Assembly: GCA_013214545.1 (NCBI GenBank)
Contig: JABSQB010000019.1
Coordinates: forward strand, 1 to 60,265
Direction: 5' to 3'
DNA from: Henriciella sp.
GTDB taxonomy: Bacteria > Pseudomonadota > Alphaproteobacteria > Caulobacterales > Hyphomonadaceae
Length of the DNA: 60,265 nucleotides
The translations under genes and the position numbers were made by a program. The notes below the pieces were generated by a model. The model had not been told where the DNA came from. It saw only the letters and a list, made by a program, of their open reading frames with translations, and searched no databases. Positions 34,143-43,034 of this stretch are shown here, piece after piece (the first letter of the stretch is position 1; the number at the start of each line of letters is the position of its first letter).

Positions 34143-35096
34143 ATGAGTGAGAGCATTCTGATTCCGCATCTGGCAGATGCCATGGTGCGCGTAACAGAAA
34201 AGGCTGCGATTGCGGCTGAAACCCTGGCCGGGCGCGGCGATGAAAAGGCAGCAGATGCCGCCGCCGTGGACGCCATGCGCACCGCTTTCAATGCGGTAGA
34301 TTTCAAAGGCCGCGTGGTGATCGGTGAGGGCGAGCGTGACGAAGCGCCCATGCTCTATATCGGCGAGGAAGTCGGTACCGGGAATGGTCCGGAGATCGAC
34401 ATCGCGCTCGATCCACTCGAAGGCACAACGCTAACCGCAAAAGCCATGGCCAATGCGCTTGCTGTGTTGGCCATCGCGCCGCGGGGCGGGCTGTTGTTCG
34501 CGCCGGACACCTACATGCAGAAAATCGCGATTGGTCCCGGCTATGAGGAAGGCATCATCGACCTGGATGCGACCCCGGCAGAGAACATCGCAGCGCTGGC
34601 CAAGGCGAAGGGCGTCGATGTTTCAGCCATGACGGCTTGTGTACTGGATCGTCCACGCCACGCAGATATCATCGATAGCTTGCGTGAAGCGGGTGCGCGC
34701 ATTCATCTCATCTCAGACGGCGACGTTGCGGGGGTTATCAATACGACAAATCCAAGCACCGGCATCGACATGTATGTTGGCTCTGGCGGTGCGCCGGAAG
34801 GTGTGCTGGCGGCTGCGGCGCTGAAATGCGTTGGCGGTCAGATGCAAGGCCGTTTGATCTTCCGCAATGATGATGAACGCCGCCGCGCAGACCGTACCGG
34901 CATCACTGATTATGATAAAAAGTACACGCTGCACGAGCTCGCTTCCGGCGAGACTGTATTCTGCGCCACTGGCGTCACTAAAGGCGGTCTTGTCGATGGT
35001 GTTGTGCGCCGCGGAACGCAAATCGAAACCGACACGCTGGTCATGAGCAGCGCCGACGGCATGGTGCGAAAGATCAAGAGCTGGCACCGCGTTTAG
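34143..35096 (+). CDS. glpX: Class II fructose-1,6-bisphosphatase
   Basis: A 317-residue GlpX phosphatase: GEGERDEAPMLYIGEEVG, the metal/phosphate site DPLEGTTLTAKAMANALAVL, HLISDGDVAGVI and YVGSGGAPEGVLAAAALKC (in blocks). It hydrolyses fructose-1,6-bisphosphate in gluconeogenesis; alphaproteobacterial members may also act on sedoheptulose-1,7-bisphosphate. GGGGGAG lies before the ATG, 40 bases after hom. The order hom-glpX-recJ is common in alphaproteobacteria. Confidence 0.96.
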   Translation: MSESILIPHLADAMVRVTEKAAIAAETLAGRGDEKAADAAAVDAMRTAFNAVDFKGRVVIGEGERDEAPMLYIGEEVGTGNGPEIDIALDPLEGTTLTAKAMANALAVLAIAPRGGLLFAPDTYMQKIAIGPGYEEGIIDLDATPAENIAALAKAKGVDVSAMTACVLDRPRHADIIDSLREAGARIHLISDGDVAGVINTTNPSTGIDMYVGSGGAPEGVLAAAALKCVGGQMQGRLIFRNDDERRRADRTGITDYDKKYTLHELASGETVFCATGVTKGGLVDGVVRRGTQIETDTLVMSSADGMVRKIKSWHRV

Positions 35097-35138
35097 AGCG
35101 TTTGTTTCACCCGCTCGCGAGTCATGGTTGAAGAGGCC

Positions 35139-36917
35139 ATGACCGATGCAAGCTTCTCTGTTTCTGAGTCCTATGGTGGGCGTTACTGGAACCTGCGCGC
35201 GCCGGATGAAGAAGCGGTTCGGCAGTTGGCACCTCATCTGGCCGGTAACGATCTCTTGGCGCGTCTGCTGGAACCGCGAGGTCTGACGCCCGATCAGGTC
35301 GACATATTTCTGAATCCTACCCTGCGAGCCTTGTTTCCTGATCCTGCCAGTTTTCAGGACATGATGAAGGCGGCGGTGCTAACGCTGGACGCGATCACTG
35401 CGGGTAAGCGCGTGACGGTGTTTGCAGACTATGATGTCGATGGTGGCACCAGCTCGGCCATCCTCGCCCGTTACTTCCGTGCCTGGGGGCAAGAGATTGG
35501 TCTTTACGTGCCCGACCGGCTCACGGAAGGTTACGGACCAAGCCCGGAGGCGTTTCGGCATTTGAAAGAGCAGGGCGCAGACCTCGTGATCACTGTCGAT
35601 TGCGGCGCAGCAGCGACGGCAGCTCTGGCAGAGGCAGTTGCGATTGACTTGCCAGTCATCGTGATTGACCACCATTTGATGGGGGCCGAGCCACCTGAAT
35701 GCGCGGCTCTAGTCAATCCAAATCGCGCCGACGATACCAGCGGACAGGGGCATCTCGCAGCTGCTGGTGTGGTGTACGTTTTCGCAGCAGCGCTGAACAA
35801 GCTAGCGCGCGAACGAGGGATCGAGCCGCCAGGCGGTTTGCCCGATATCTTGCACTGGCTCGACCTCTGCGCGCTTGGCACCTTATGCGATATGTCACCG
35901 CTTCACGGAGCCAACAGAGCGTTCGTCAAACAAGGGCTAAAAATCCTCGAACGCGGACAAAATCCCGGACTGCGCGCACTGGCGGATATTGCCGGGATCG
36001 GGACGATTGAGAGCGTCTATCACGCCACGTTTGTGCTCGGTCCGCGATTGAATGCGGGCGGAAGGGTCGGTGACCCGTGGCTCGCCGCTAAGTTGCTGGC
36101 GACTGACGATCGCGCCGAAGCCATTGCACTTGCCGAACGCCTGCATGCGCACAATGACGAACGCAAGGCCGTCGAAGCTGCGATCCTGGAGCAGGCCTCT
36201 GTAGAGGCGCAAAAGCAGATCGAATCCAATCCTGACACCGGCATTCTGATTGCAGCTGGCGAAGGCTGGCATCCAGGGGTGATCGGGATTGTTGCCGGGC
36301 GGTTGAAGGACCGGTTTCACCTGCCCAGCATCGTTATCGGTTGGGGGCAGGGGCTGGGCCGCGTTGCGAAAGGCTCTGCTCGATCGGTGCGCGGCGTGAA
36401 CATTGGTGAGGCCATATCGGCCGCAGCAAAAGAAGGCGTGATCCTCTCCGGCGGGGGGCACGCCATGGCGGGCGGTCTCAGCTTGGAGCCTGCTCAACTC
36501 CCGGGACTGAAAGACTGGATGCAGGCCCATATGTCGGAGTTTCGCGAAGAGCGCGCGGCGGCCAGGGAACTCACAGTCGACGCTTTGCTTGATCCGTCGC
36601 AAGTGACCCCGGAAACCTTCGATCTAGTCCAGACCATCGGCCCGTTTGGCCAGGGCGCGCCTGAGCCGGTTTTCGCACTGCGCGACGTCGAGATCACCTA
36701 TACGCGGCCGATTGGCGAGAACCATTTAAAGCTCACCGTCGAGGATGCCGGCGCGCGGGTCGAAGCGTTGGTCTGGCGCTGTATGGGCACACCGCTCGGC
36801 GACGCTTTGATGCAGCGCGGCCGCGTGCATCTGGCTGGACGCCTGAAAGACAATGTCTGGAACGGCCGACGGACCGCGCAGATTGATGTTATCGACGCGG
36901 CTGCGGCGGGCGGTTAG
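35139..36917 (+). CDS. recJ: Single-stranded-DNA exonuclease RecJ
   Basis: A 592-residue 5'-3' exonuclease of the DHH superfamily. Metal motifs are DYDVDG (97-102), VDCGAA, VIDHHLMG and CDMSPLHGANR; the DHHA1 domain shows GGGHAMAGG, and a C-terminal OB fold follows (NHLKLTVEDAG). It resects DNA in RecF-pathway and mismatch repair. The ATG at 35139 has AGAGG before it; an in-frame ATG at 35124 has none. The TAG stop overlaps the TAA of the convergent decarboxylase in TTAG (36914-36917). Confidence 0.95.
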   Translation: MTDASFSVSESYGGRYWNLRAPDEEAVRQLAPHLAGNDLLARLLEPRGLTPDQVDIFLNPTLRALFPDPASFQDMMKAAVLTLDAITAGKRVTVFADYDVDGGTSSAILARYFRAWGQEIGLYVPDRLTEGYGPSPEAFRHLKEQGADLVITVDCGAAATAALAEAVAIDLPVIVIDHHLMGAEPPECAALVNPNRADDTSGQGHLAAAGVVYVFAAALNKLARERGIEPPGGLPDILHWLDLCALGTLCDMSPLHGANRAFVKQGLKILERGQNPGLRALADIAGIGTIESVYHATFVLGPRLNAGGRVGDPWLAAKLLATDDRAEAIALAERLHAHNDERKAVEAAILEQASVEAQKQIESNPDTGILIAAGEGWHPGVIGIVAGRLKDRFHLPSIVIGWGQGLGRVAKGSARSVRGVNIGEAISAAAKEGVILSGGGHAMAGGLSLEPAQLPGLKDWMQAHMSEFREERAAARELTVDALLDPSQVTPETFDLVQTIGPFGQGAPEPVFALRDVEITYTRPIGENHLKLTVEDAGARVEALVWRCMGTPLGDALMQRGRVHLAGRLKDNVWNGRRTAQIDVIDAAAAGG

Positions 36918-38101
36918 CCGAGCACCGCGACCGTGGTCTCTGACTGAAAGCCATTAAACCGCGTCGCCAGTGCCTGACCATATGCGCCAAGGTGGCAGAT
37001 TTCGATCCAGTCGCCTTCGCCGGTATCAGCGGGCAGGTGGAACGGCCCGGCCATCGTATCCATGCTGTCACAAGTCGGTCCGAAGAAACGAAACGCTTCC
37101 ATCTCTTTCGCGGCCTCGTCAGTGCGATGCAGCTTGACCGGATACTTCCAGGCGCACTGGGCGGCATCGAACAACGAGCCATAAGATCCTTCATTGAGGT
37201 ACAGGTCCTGACCTTTGCGCAGTTCGACCCGGGTCAGCGTCGAGCCGCCTTCACCGCACAGGGCGCGGCCGGGCTCGCCAATGATCTCCAGGTATTCAAA
37301 GCCAAAGATCTTCAGGCCCTTCGCGATGCGGTCGAAATAGTCCTGCGTCGGCGCAGGCTCGAGCCCAGGGTAAGCGACCGGAAAGCCTCCGCCAATGTCC
37401 AGGCTCTCAATCTGAACCTCTGCGATTTCGAGCAAGCCGTGCACATAAGGCAGAGCGCGAATATAGTCGGCCGGATCCATGCACTGGCTGCCGACATGGA
37501 AGCAGACACCAAGCTTCGCTGCGACCGGACGGGCGGCGCGCAACAGCTCGATCGCATCATCGTAGTCAGCGCCATATTTGCCTTCGAGCGGCATGCTGGC
37601 AGAGCCGCCTGCCGGAAGGGCGAGGCGCAGGTGGAGATGCAGGTCGGTTGCGTCTTGCGTTTCGACCAGGATTTTGCCGAGCTCGGCCATGCTGTCGAAC
37701 GCGAAATGCCGGACGCCAACCTGATAGGCATGGCGGATTGTACGCCGCGATTTCACCGGATGCATGAGATAAAGCTCGGCGTCCGGGCAGGTCGTTCGAA
37801 CCAGATCAATCTCGCGGATTGAAGCGACATCGAAGCCGCGCATACCGGCCGACCAAAGGATCTTCAGGACCGCCGGATGGGGGTTGGCTTTCACCGCATA
37901 AACCGACTGACCTGGGAATCCGCTCAGGAAGGTCTGCGCCGCAGATTCGATGGTTTTCGGGTAGAGGACATAAATCGCATCATCGCCATCATAGGCCGCA
38001 ATTGCCTCTGCAACTGAGTTGAAGGCGGGCAGACCGAACGGACGGTCGAAATCAGGAAGAATGGCGGGTTGCGCAAGGCGCGAGGGGGCTGGGTTGAACA
38101 T
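36914..38101 (-). CDS. Ornithine/lysine decarboxylase, fold type III (PLP)
   Basis: A 395-residue alanine-racemase-fold decarboxylase. PLP lysine is Lys71 (VYAVKANPHPAV); DVASIREIDLV, FDSMAELGKI, CFHVGSQCMDP, DIGGGFPVAYPG and GEPGRALCGEGG line the cofactor site, and the C-terminal GPTCDSMD holds Cys344, the residue matching the eukaryotic ornithine decarboxylase active-site cysteine. It should make putrescine from ornithine or cadaverine from lysine; arginine and diaminopimelate enzymes differ in length and in this motif. ATG 38101 is chosen over GTG 38158; neither has a strong ribosome site. Confidence 0.9.
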   Translation of the reverse strand: MFNPAPSRLAQPAILPDFDRPFGLPAFNSVAEAIAAYDGDDAIYVLYPKTIESAAQTFLSGFPGQSVYAVKANPHPAVLKILWSAGMRGFDVASIREIDLVRTTCPDAELYLMHPVKSRRTIRHAYQVGVRHFAFDSMAELGKILVETQDATDLHLHLRLALPAGGSASMPLEGKYGADYDDAIELLRAARPVAAKLGVCFHVGSQCMDPADYIRALPYVHGLLEIAEVQIESLDIGGGFPVAYPGLEPAPTQDYFDRIAKGLKIFGFEYLEIIGEPGRALCGEGGSTLTRVELRKGQDLYLNEGSYGSLFDAAQCAWKYPVKLHRTDEAAKEMEAFRFFGPTCDSMDTMAGPFHLPADTGEGDWIEICHLGAYGQALATRFNGFQSETTVAVLG

Positions 38102-38213
38102 GGGCTTCAGGGTCCGAAAGACGAGAGTCAAAATGCTCGAAAAGTCAGGGGCAGACACAAATTTTGATCGTGTCCGGCTCAGTCGGATTGGCGGGCAGTG
38201 GGCCCGCTCAGCA

Positions 38214-38357
38214 CTAGATAGGTTCGGCGACAGCCGCCATGTAATCGGCGTCTTTCGCGAACGTCGTGAACACCGTGGTCAGGTCAAACGCAACGTCGAT
38301 GCGTTTGATCGGAAGGACCGGAATAAGGGGGCAAACGCCCTTCAGGGGATGAGTCAT
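38214..38357 (-). CDS. Candidate 47-residue small protein upstream of the decarboxylase
   Basis: The 454-base gap between the decarboxylase and the methyltransferase holds a 47-codon frame on the minus strand, reading toward the decarboxylase. It begins with ATG, has GAGGA seven bases ahead, and ends in TAG. The peptide starts MTHPLKGVCPLIPVLPIKRI and continues with a TTVFTTFAKDADYM segment; it is mildly hydrophobic, without a signal peptide. I do not recognise it. It may be a real small protein or a leader peptide controlling the decarboxylase, 112 bases downstream. The rest of the gap shows no further coding frame with a ribosome site. Confidence 0.42.
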   Translation of the reverse strand: MTHPLKGVCPLIPVLPIKRIDVAFDLTTVFTTFAKDADYMAAVAEPI

Positions 38358-38555
38358 CCAAGTATCCTCGCAAAGCAAGATCGGCCCGAAACCGACATTG
38401 AAAGAGAAGACAGTTGGGCTCCCCCGTACTGACAGCCGCCAGGCGGCTCGTCGTGGTTCGCTTACTTGTCAGCGGCGCACATATGATTTCGCGCGCTCTG
38501 GGTCAAGAAAAATTCGAAGCGTCAGATGGTTGCGAGGCGATTGTAGTTGGGCAGG

Positions 38556-39398
38556 ATGGACAAAGCCGTGCTTTTTTGGACATCTGCTTTCATCGATGAT
38601 GCTTATCCCCCCAGCGAAAGTCAGCCTGTGACCACGTACAAGCCTTCTGCTTTGTTCACCTACATAGAGCGCCTGCAGGCAGAGCGCCCCTGGGGCACGT
38701 TTTTGGATGCCGGGACAGGGATTAACTCAATCCAGTGGCTGTCCGGACTGGAGACCGAACGCTGGACGGCGGTAACGGGTGCAGCGGGTGATGCGGAACG
38801 GGTGCGCTCCGCCACGGATGCGACGCGCCGCCCGCAAGATCAGATCTTGCTCGGGAACTGGGCGAAGGCGGACTTGTTGAAGGGGGAAGTGTTCGACACT
38901 GTCCTGGCTGATTATCTACTCGGCGCTGTCGAAGGGTTTGCGCCGTATTTTCAACCCTATCTGTTTGCGCGACTGCGCCCGTTGACGGGGCGCGTTTTGT
39001 ACATCACGGCGCCGGAGCCTTATGTCCCATCGGATAAGCCAAAAACGCCAGCCGGGCGCCTGGTTTGGGAAATCGGTCGCTTTCGCGATGCCTGCTTGAT
39101 GTTGTCCGGTGGCATGCCTTATCGCGAATATCCCTCTGGTTGGGTCATTGATCAATTGAAACGGGCAGGGTTTGCGCCGCGCGCGATGGAGCGGTTCGAG
39201 ATCAAGCACGGTGAGCGATTTGTGAACTCGCAAATCGACCTATGCGCGCCAGGTTTGAGCCAGCTGACGGATCATGGTCTGGCAAACGCGTTAAGGGCTC
39301 GCGGCGAGGCTCTGCGTGCAGAAGCGCTGGACATCATTGCTGGCGCAGGCGCACTTGCGCACGGCCATGATTACGTGATCGCAGCGGAACCCGCCTGA
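38556..39398 (+). CDS. Class I SAM-dependent methyltransferase family protein
   Basis: About 280 residues. Motif I of a Rossmann methyltransferase is FLDAGTGINSIQWL (near residue 50); LLGNWAKADLLKGEVFDTVLADYLL provides the usual motif II-IV region, and GRVLYITAPEPY a later strand. The substrate is not apparent; the Tyr/Pro-rich loop (APYFQPYLFARLRP) and long C-terminal helix are not of a class I can name. The start is weakly supported: ATG 38556 has only GCAGG nearby. It is convergent with rne, with a 40-base gap holding only a weak AT-rich hairpin. Confidence 0.78.
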   Translation: MDKAVLFWTSAFIDDAYPPSESQPVTTYKPSALFTYIERLQAERPWGTFLDAGTGINSIQWLSGLETERWTAVTGAAGDAERVRSATDATRRPQDQILLGNWAKADLLKGEVFDTVLADYLLGAVEGFAPYFQPYLFARLRPLTGRVLYITAPEPYVPSDKPKTPAGRLVWEIGRFRDACLMLSGGMPYREYPSGWVIDQLKRAGFAPRAMERFEIKHGERFVNSQIDLCAPGLSQLTDHGLANALRARGEALRAEALDIIAGAGALAHGHDYVIAAEPA

Positions 39399-39438
39399 TC
39401 CGGGCCTCATTTTGCATGAGTCAATTTAGCAGCCGCAA

Positions 39439-42108
39439 TTAGCGTGACCACCAACCGCGCTTTTTCTTTTTCGGCTTGGTCGTGGTCTCCAGGACCGGTT
39501 CCGTGGTGATCTGAGCGGGCGCCGGTTCGGCCATCACAGGCTCTGGTTCAGGTGCTGGCTCCGGTTCCGCTTCAGCGACCGGCTCAGGCGCTGCCTCAGG
39601 TTCAGGGGCCTCGTTTGCTTCCGGCTCTGCCACAGTTTCAGATTCTGGCGCTGGCTCTGCATCGAGGGCAACAATCGGTGCTTCCTCGACCGGAGAAGCG
39701 GGGTCATCTGCAGGGGATTTCTCGGCGCCTTCGTCAGACGCTTCACCGTCTTCATTCGCGGCAATCTCTGCGGTTTCTGGTGCGCCTTCGCCATCCCCTC
39801 CGCGACGTCGGCGACGTCGGCGGCGGCGACGTTTCTTGCCTTCTTTCGGCTCGTCATCGCTGGCGCCATTTTCGGCGCGCGTTTCGCTTGGTTCGCTTTC
39901 AGCCTCGGCCGTGCGGGCTTCAGGAACAGCGACCGGCTTGGCCTCAAGACCGCCTTCGCTTGCCTCGGGCAGCTCGTCCGGTTCGTCGCCTAAAAGGTTG
40001 GAGATGGACAGAGCGAGACCGTCGAGCAGAGCGCCGCCATCTGATGGTGGGGCGCCGGGATCCATGGCTTCGCCATCTCTGCGCCGACGACGTCCACCTC
40101 TGCGGCCACGGCGGCGGCGTTTGCGACGACCTCCGCTTTCGTCGCCCTCTTCGTCCGTCGTCGTGGCTTCGACTTCGTCCTCGTCTTCATCCTCTTCGGC
40201 GTCTGGCAGAAGATGATCATCTGCATCGCCTTCCAGGAATTCCTCACGATTAAACTTCTTGCGGCGACGTCGACCGCTGGATGCCTTGTTGGCGTCGATC
40301 TCGAAATCACCAGGGATCATGGCGCTCGAGGATTTGATGGCAATCGTGAAGCCGGCCTCGTCTTCGATCGCAGAAATCGAGTCGCGCTTCGAATTGAGCA
40401 GGTACAAGGCGACATCGGTCGGCGCGGTCACAGTCATGCCGCGCAAGCCGCCTCCAGCGGCGCGAGCTTCCACGGCCCGCAGGAGTTGCAGCGCCGAAGA
40501 CGGGATCGAGCGGCGGCGCCCGGTGCCATCACAGGCCTCACATTTGTCAGATGTCGCTTGCAGCACCCCCGCACGGCGGCGCTGGCGGGAGATTTCCATC
40601 AGGCCGAATTGCGAGATGCGATTGTTCTGAACCCGGGCGCGATCAAGTTTCAGCGCCTCTTTCATCTTCTTTTCGACGGCGCGATTATTCTTGTTCTCGT
40701 CCATGTCGATAAAGTCGATGACGACGAGGCCGGCCAGGTCACGCAGGCGCATTTGTCGGCACGCCTCGGCGGCGGCTTCAAGATTGGTGTGGAGCGCGGT
40801 TTGTTCGATATTTCGTTCGCGGGTCGATTTGCCGGAGTTCACGTCAATCGCGACTAGCGCTTCAGTCTGGTTGATGACGAGATAGCCACCGGACTTCATC
40901 TGCACGGTCGGCGAGAAGATCGAGTCGAGCTGATCCTCGACGCCTTCCTTGACGAAGAGCGGGGCCTGGGCCGTCCAGCGTTTGACCTTCTTGGCCTGGG
41001 TCGGCATCAGAGTCTTGGCGAGATCCTTGGCTTCGCGATAAGCGCGGTCGCCTTGCACGACGACTTCGGAAATCTCGCGGTCAAACATGTCGCGCATGGC
41101 GCGGTGAACGAGCCCGCCTTCTTCATGAATCAGCTCCGGCGCGACCGACTCAAGCGTCTTGGAGCGAATGTTCGACCACAGCTTCTGGAGATAATCATAG
41201 TCGCGGCGGATTTCGGATTTGGTTCGCTTGGCTCCTGCCGTGCGGACGATCAGGCCCATGCCTTTTGGCACTTGCAGGCCGTCCATCACCGTTTTCAGGC
41301 GCTTGCGATCATTGCCGTTCGGGATCTTGCGGGAGATGCCGCCGCCGCGCGGAGTGTTCGGCATCAGAACCGAATAACGGCCAGCAAGCGACAGATAAGT
41401 GGTCAGCGCAGCGCCTTTATTGCCGCGCTCTTCCTTCACCACCTGGACCAGCAAAACCTGGCGGCGGCGAATAACTTCCTGGATCTTGTAACGGCGCGTG
41501 ATCGATGTGCCGCGCGACTTGCGGGCGCCGCGGCGACGACGTTCAGGCTTGGCCGCCTTCTTCTTCTTGCCGTCATCTGAGTCAGCGTCCGTCTCGTCAG
41601 GGGACTCAGCGTCGGCGCTGGCTTCAGTTTCTTCATCCGCATCGGCCTGGGCTTCGTCGCCATCATCATCAGCGTCTGCTTCGCTGGCGGCTTCATCAGC
41701 GTTGTCTTCGTCAGAAGAGGCCTCGGCTTCGTCGGCCTCATCCTCGTCAGCATCCGCCTCGGCGTCGATCTCATCGAGATCGTCGTCATCATCCGGGTCG
41801 TCATCCGCAGCTTCGGCTGCTTCGCGCGCGGCTTCTTCGAGCAGGGCCTCGCGGTCGGCTTGCGGGAGTTGGTAATAATCCGGGTGGATCTCGCTGAACG
41901 CGAGGAAACCGTGGCGATTGCCGCCATATTCCACGAAACAGGCTTGCAGGGAGGGTTCTACTCGCGTGACTTTCGCGAGGTAGATATTGCCTCTTAATTG
42001 TTCGCTGCCGGTTGTTTCAAAATCAAAGTCCTCGACACGTCCGTTGTTGACGAGGGCGACACGGGTCTCTTCCTGGTGGACCGCGTCGATCAGCATAAGT
42101 TTGCTCAT
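39439..42108 (-). CDS. rne: Ribonuclease E
   Basis: An 889-residue endoribonuclease and degradosome scaffold. The S1 domain begins at about 38 (GNIYLAKVTRVEPSLQACFVEYGG) but is interrupted at about 86-203 by a block of Asp/Glu followed by Lys/Arg, as in alphaproteobacterial RNase E, and resumes at ITRRYKIQEVI. Catalytic Asp residues lie in VAIDVNSGKSTRERN and VVIDFIDMDENKN; the Zn-link is CEACDGTG. The C-terminal third is disordered, with Arg-rich and Pro/Glu/Ala-rich runs, and ends in KKKRGWWSR; a GWW tail binds polynucleotide phosphorylase in Caulobacter. AAGGCAG precedes the ATG. Confidence 0.96.
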   Translation of the reverse strand: MSKLMLIDAVHQEETRVALVNNGRVEDFDFETTGSEQLRGNIYLAKVTRVEPSLQACFVEYGGNRHGFLAFSEIHPDYYQLPQADREALLEEAAREAAEAADDDPDDDDDLDEIDAEADADEDEADEAEASSDEDNADEAASEADADDDGDEAQADADEETEASADAESPDETDADSDDGKKKKAAKPERRRRGARKSRGTSITRRYKIQEVIRRRQVLLVQVVKEERGNKGAALTTYLSLAGRYSVLMPNTPRGGGISRKIPNGNDRKRLKTVMDGLQVPKGMGLIVRTAGAKRTKSEIRRDYDYLQKLWSNIRSKTLESVAPELIHEEGGLVHRAMRDMFDREISEVVVQGDRAYREAKDLAKTLMPTQAKKVKRWTAQAPLFVKEGVEDQLDSIFSPTVQMKSGGYLVINQTEALVAIDVNSGKSTRERNIEQTALHTNLEAAAEACRQMRLRDLAGLVVIDFIDMDENKNNRAVEKKMKEALKLDRARVQNNRISQFGLMEISRQRRRAGVLQATSDKCEACDGTGRRRSIPSSALQLLRAVEARAAGGGLRGMTVTAPTDVALYLLNSKRDSISAIEDEAGFTIAIKSSSAMIPGDFEIDANKASSGRRRRKKFNREEFLEGDADDHLLPDAEEDEDEDEVEATTTDEEGDESGGRRKRRRRGRRGGRRRRRDGEAMDPGAPPSDGGALLDGLALSISNLLGDEPDELPEASEGGLEAKPVAVPEARTAEAESEPSETRAENGASDDEPKEGKKRRRRRRRRRRGGDGEGAPETAEIAANEDGEASDEGAEKSPADDPASPVEEAPIVALDAEPAPESETVAEPEANEAPEPEAAPEPVAEAEPEPAPEPEPVMAEPAPAQITTEPVLETTTKPKKKKRGWWSR

Positions 42109-42445
42109 TGTAAGCTGCCTTGCAGTCTGGCGGCGCTAAGGCCCGCAATCGTTGCGGGCGATGGCGATACGCGCCAGTGAATGTGTTGTTAGGGACAGGC
42201 AGCGCAGCAGTCCGGCCAGCTCTTTCGATAGAGCGGCTCTCGGTCCTGATTGTTGCGGCCTGTAAGCTCATATTATCCGTTCCGGTCTCGGCGATGGTGC
42301 AGGGGGTTAGGCCTGTTCACCCGCCTTTCGGGGATTCTGTTCGGACCCCATCTGGGGTTGTTCTCTACATGCCCCTTCTCAGCCCGAATTAAAAGACCAA
42401 AAATGCGGGTAGGCGGATGTTTCTTTTAGGGGCGGTGAAGTCGCC
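42109..42445 (-). promoter_or_regulatory. Long rne leader region with hairpins; no gene seen
   Basis: These 337 bases between rne and the next minus-strand gene carry no convincing coding frame. The strongest element is the perfect 8-bp stem GCCCGCAA-TCG-TTGCGGGC at 42141-42159, 33 bases before the rne start. Farther up are CCCCAGATGGGG (around 42350) and a GC-rich stem near 42335. RNase E often controls its own mRNA through leader structure, so this region may do that; it must also hold the rne promoter. A possible -10 box (GATAAT) lies at about 42275 on the minus strand, without a good -35. Confidence 0.45.
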
Positions 42446-42907
42446 TTATTCTTCAGGCAATCGGTACGCAATCTCGTAAATGAAGCGGGCGCGGTCCTCA
42501 ACGGGACGCGAGACAAGTGTGCCTGTGATCCGTTCAAACTCCCCGGTGCCACCGGTGATCGGATAGATTGAGTTAAGCGGTTCCGTCCTCTGAACGCCCT
42601 GACCGGCAATGATCCCCCGACCGTCCAGTTCGATATTGAAGGTGCAGAAAAAATTGTCTGCTGCATCGAGCCGCGTGCAGTGACCGGCGCTGATTCCGAT
42701 CACATCTCCGGCTTCGGTTTGCATATTCGAGTGCCAAAGGATCTGGTTGCCGATGCCGTCTTCCTGATCGAGCGATACGTAGGCATCACCGACGGCGTCA
42801 TTGTAAACGGTCAGGGATTTGGTCGTCTCGTCCGCGCTCGCCAGCGGTGAGAGCCCGAACAGTATTGGCAGCAGAAGGCAAATCCGCTTAGCGTTTTGGT
42901 ATGACAT
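42446..42907 (-). CDS. Secreted allene-oxide-cyclase-barrel-like protein
   Basis: A 153-residue exported protein: signal peptide 1-25 (cut after PLASA), then a beta-rich domain with LTVYNDAVGDAYVSLDQEDG, GDVIGISAGHCTRL, FFCTFNIEL, GRGIIAGQGVQR and ITGGTGEFERITGTL. The last blocks, a secreted product that gains an internal G-G-T-G-x-F/Y turn, are those of the allene oxide cyclase/dirigent barrel fold, which binds small hydrophobic molecules; bacterial members have no known reaction. The two cysteines may bond. It lies in the otherwise widespread rne-amidase-mrcA-prfB series, on the rne strand. Confidence 0.68.
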   Translation of the reverse strand: MSYQNAKRICLLLPILFGLSPLASADETTKSLTVYNDAVGDAYVSLDQEDGIGNQILWHSNMQTEAGDVIGISAGHCTRLDAADNFFCTFNIELDGRGIIAGQGVQRTEPLNSIYPITGGTGEFERITGTLVSRPVEDRARFIYEIAYRLPEE

Positions 42908-43034
42908 TTATGATTCCGTAGATGGTTACTTGTATAAGCGAAGCATCATCTGGCGTTCATCGCCACTGAGTTACACAATATAGACACAACCGGATAATAA
43001 AGCCGAAAACCACGCAGCGAGCCGATACGAAGTG

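Noticed and set aside
38414-38599. A 61-codon plus-strand frame before the methyltransferase
   Set aside because: It overlaps the methyltransferase start in another frame and has no ribosome site.
39406-39420. CTCAT/ATGAG hairpin between the methyltransferase and rne
   Set aside because: Five AT-rich pairs and no proper T tract; may be chance.
39534-39947. Long open frames opposite or beside the RNase E tail
   Set aside because: They come from the GC-rich, repetitive Arg and Pro/Glu codons of rne; no starts with ribosome sites.
42120-42392. A 90-codon plus-strand frame in the rne leader
   Set aside because: TTG start, no ribosome site, and composition unlike a protein; the region is better explained as leader RNA of rne.
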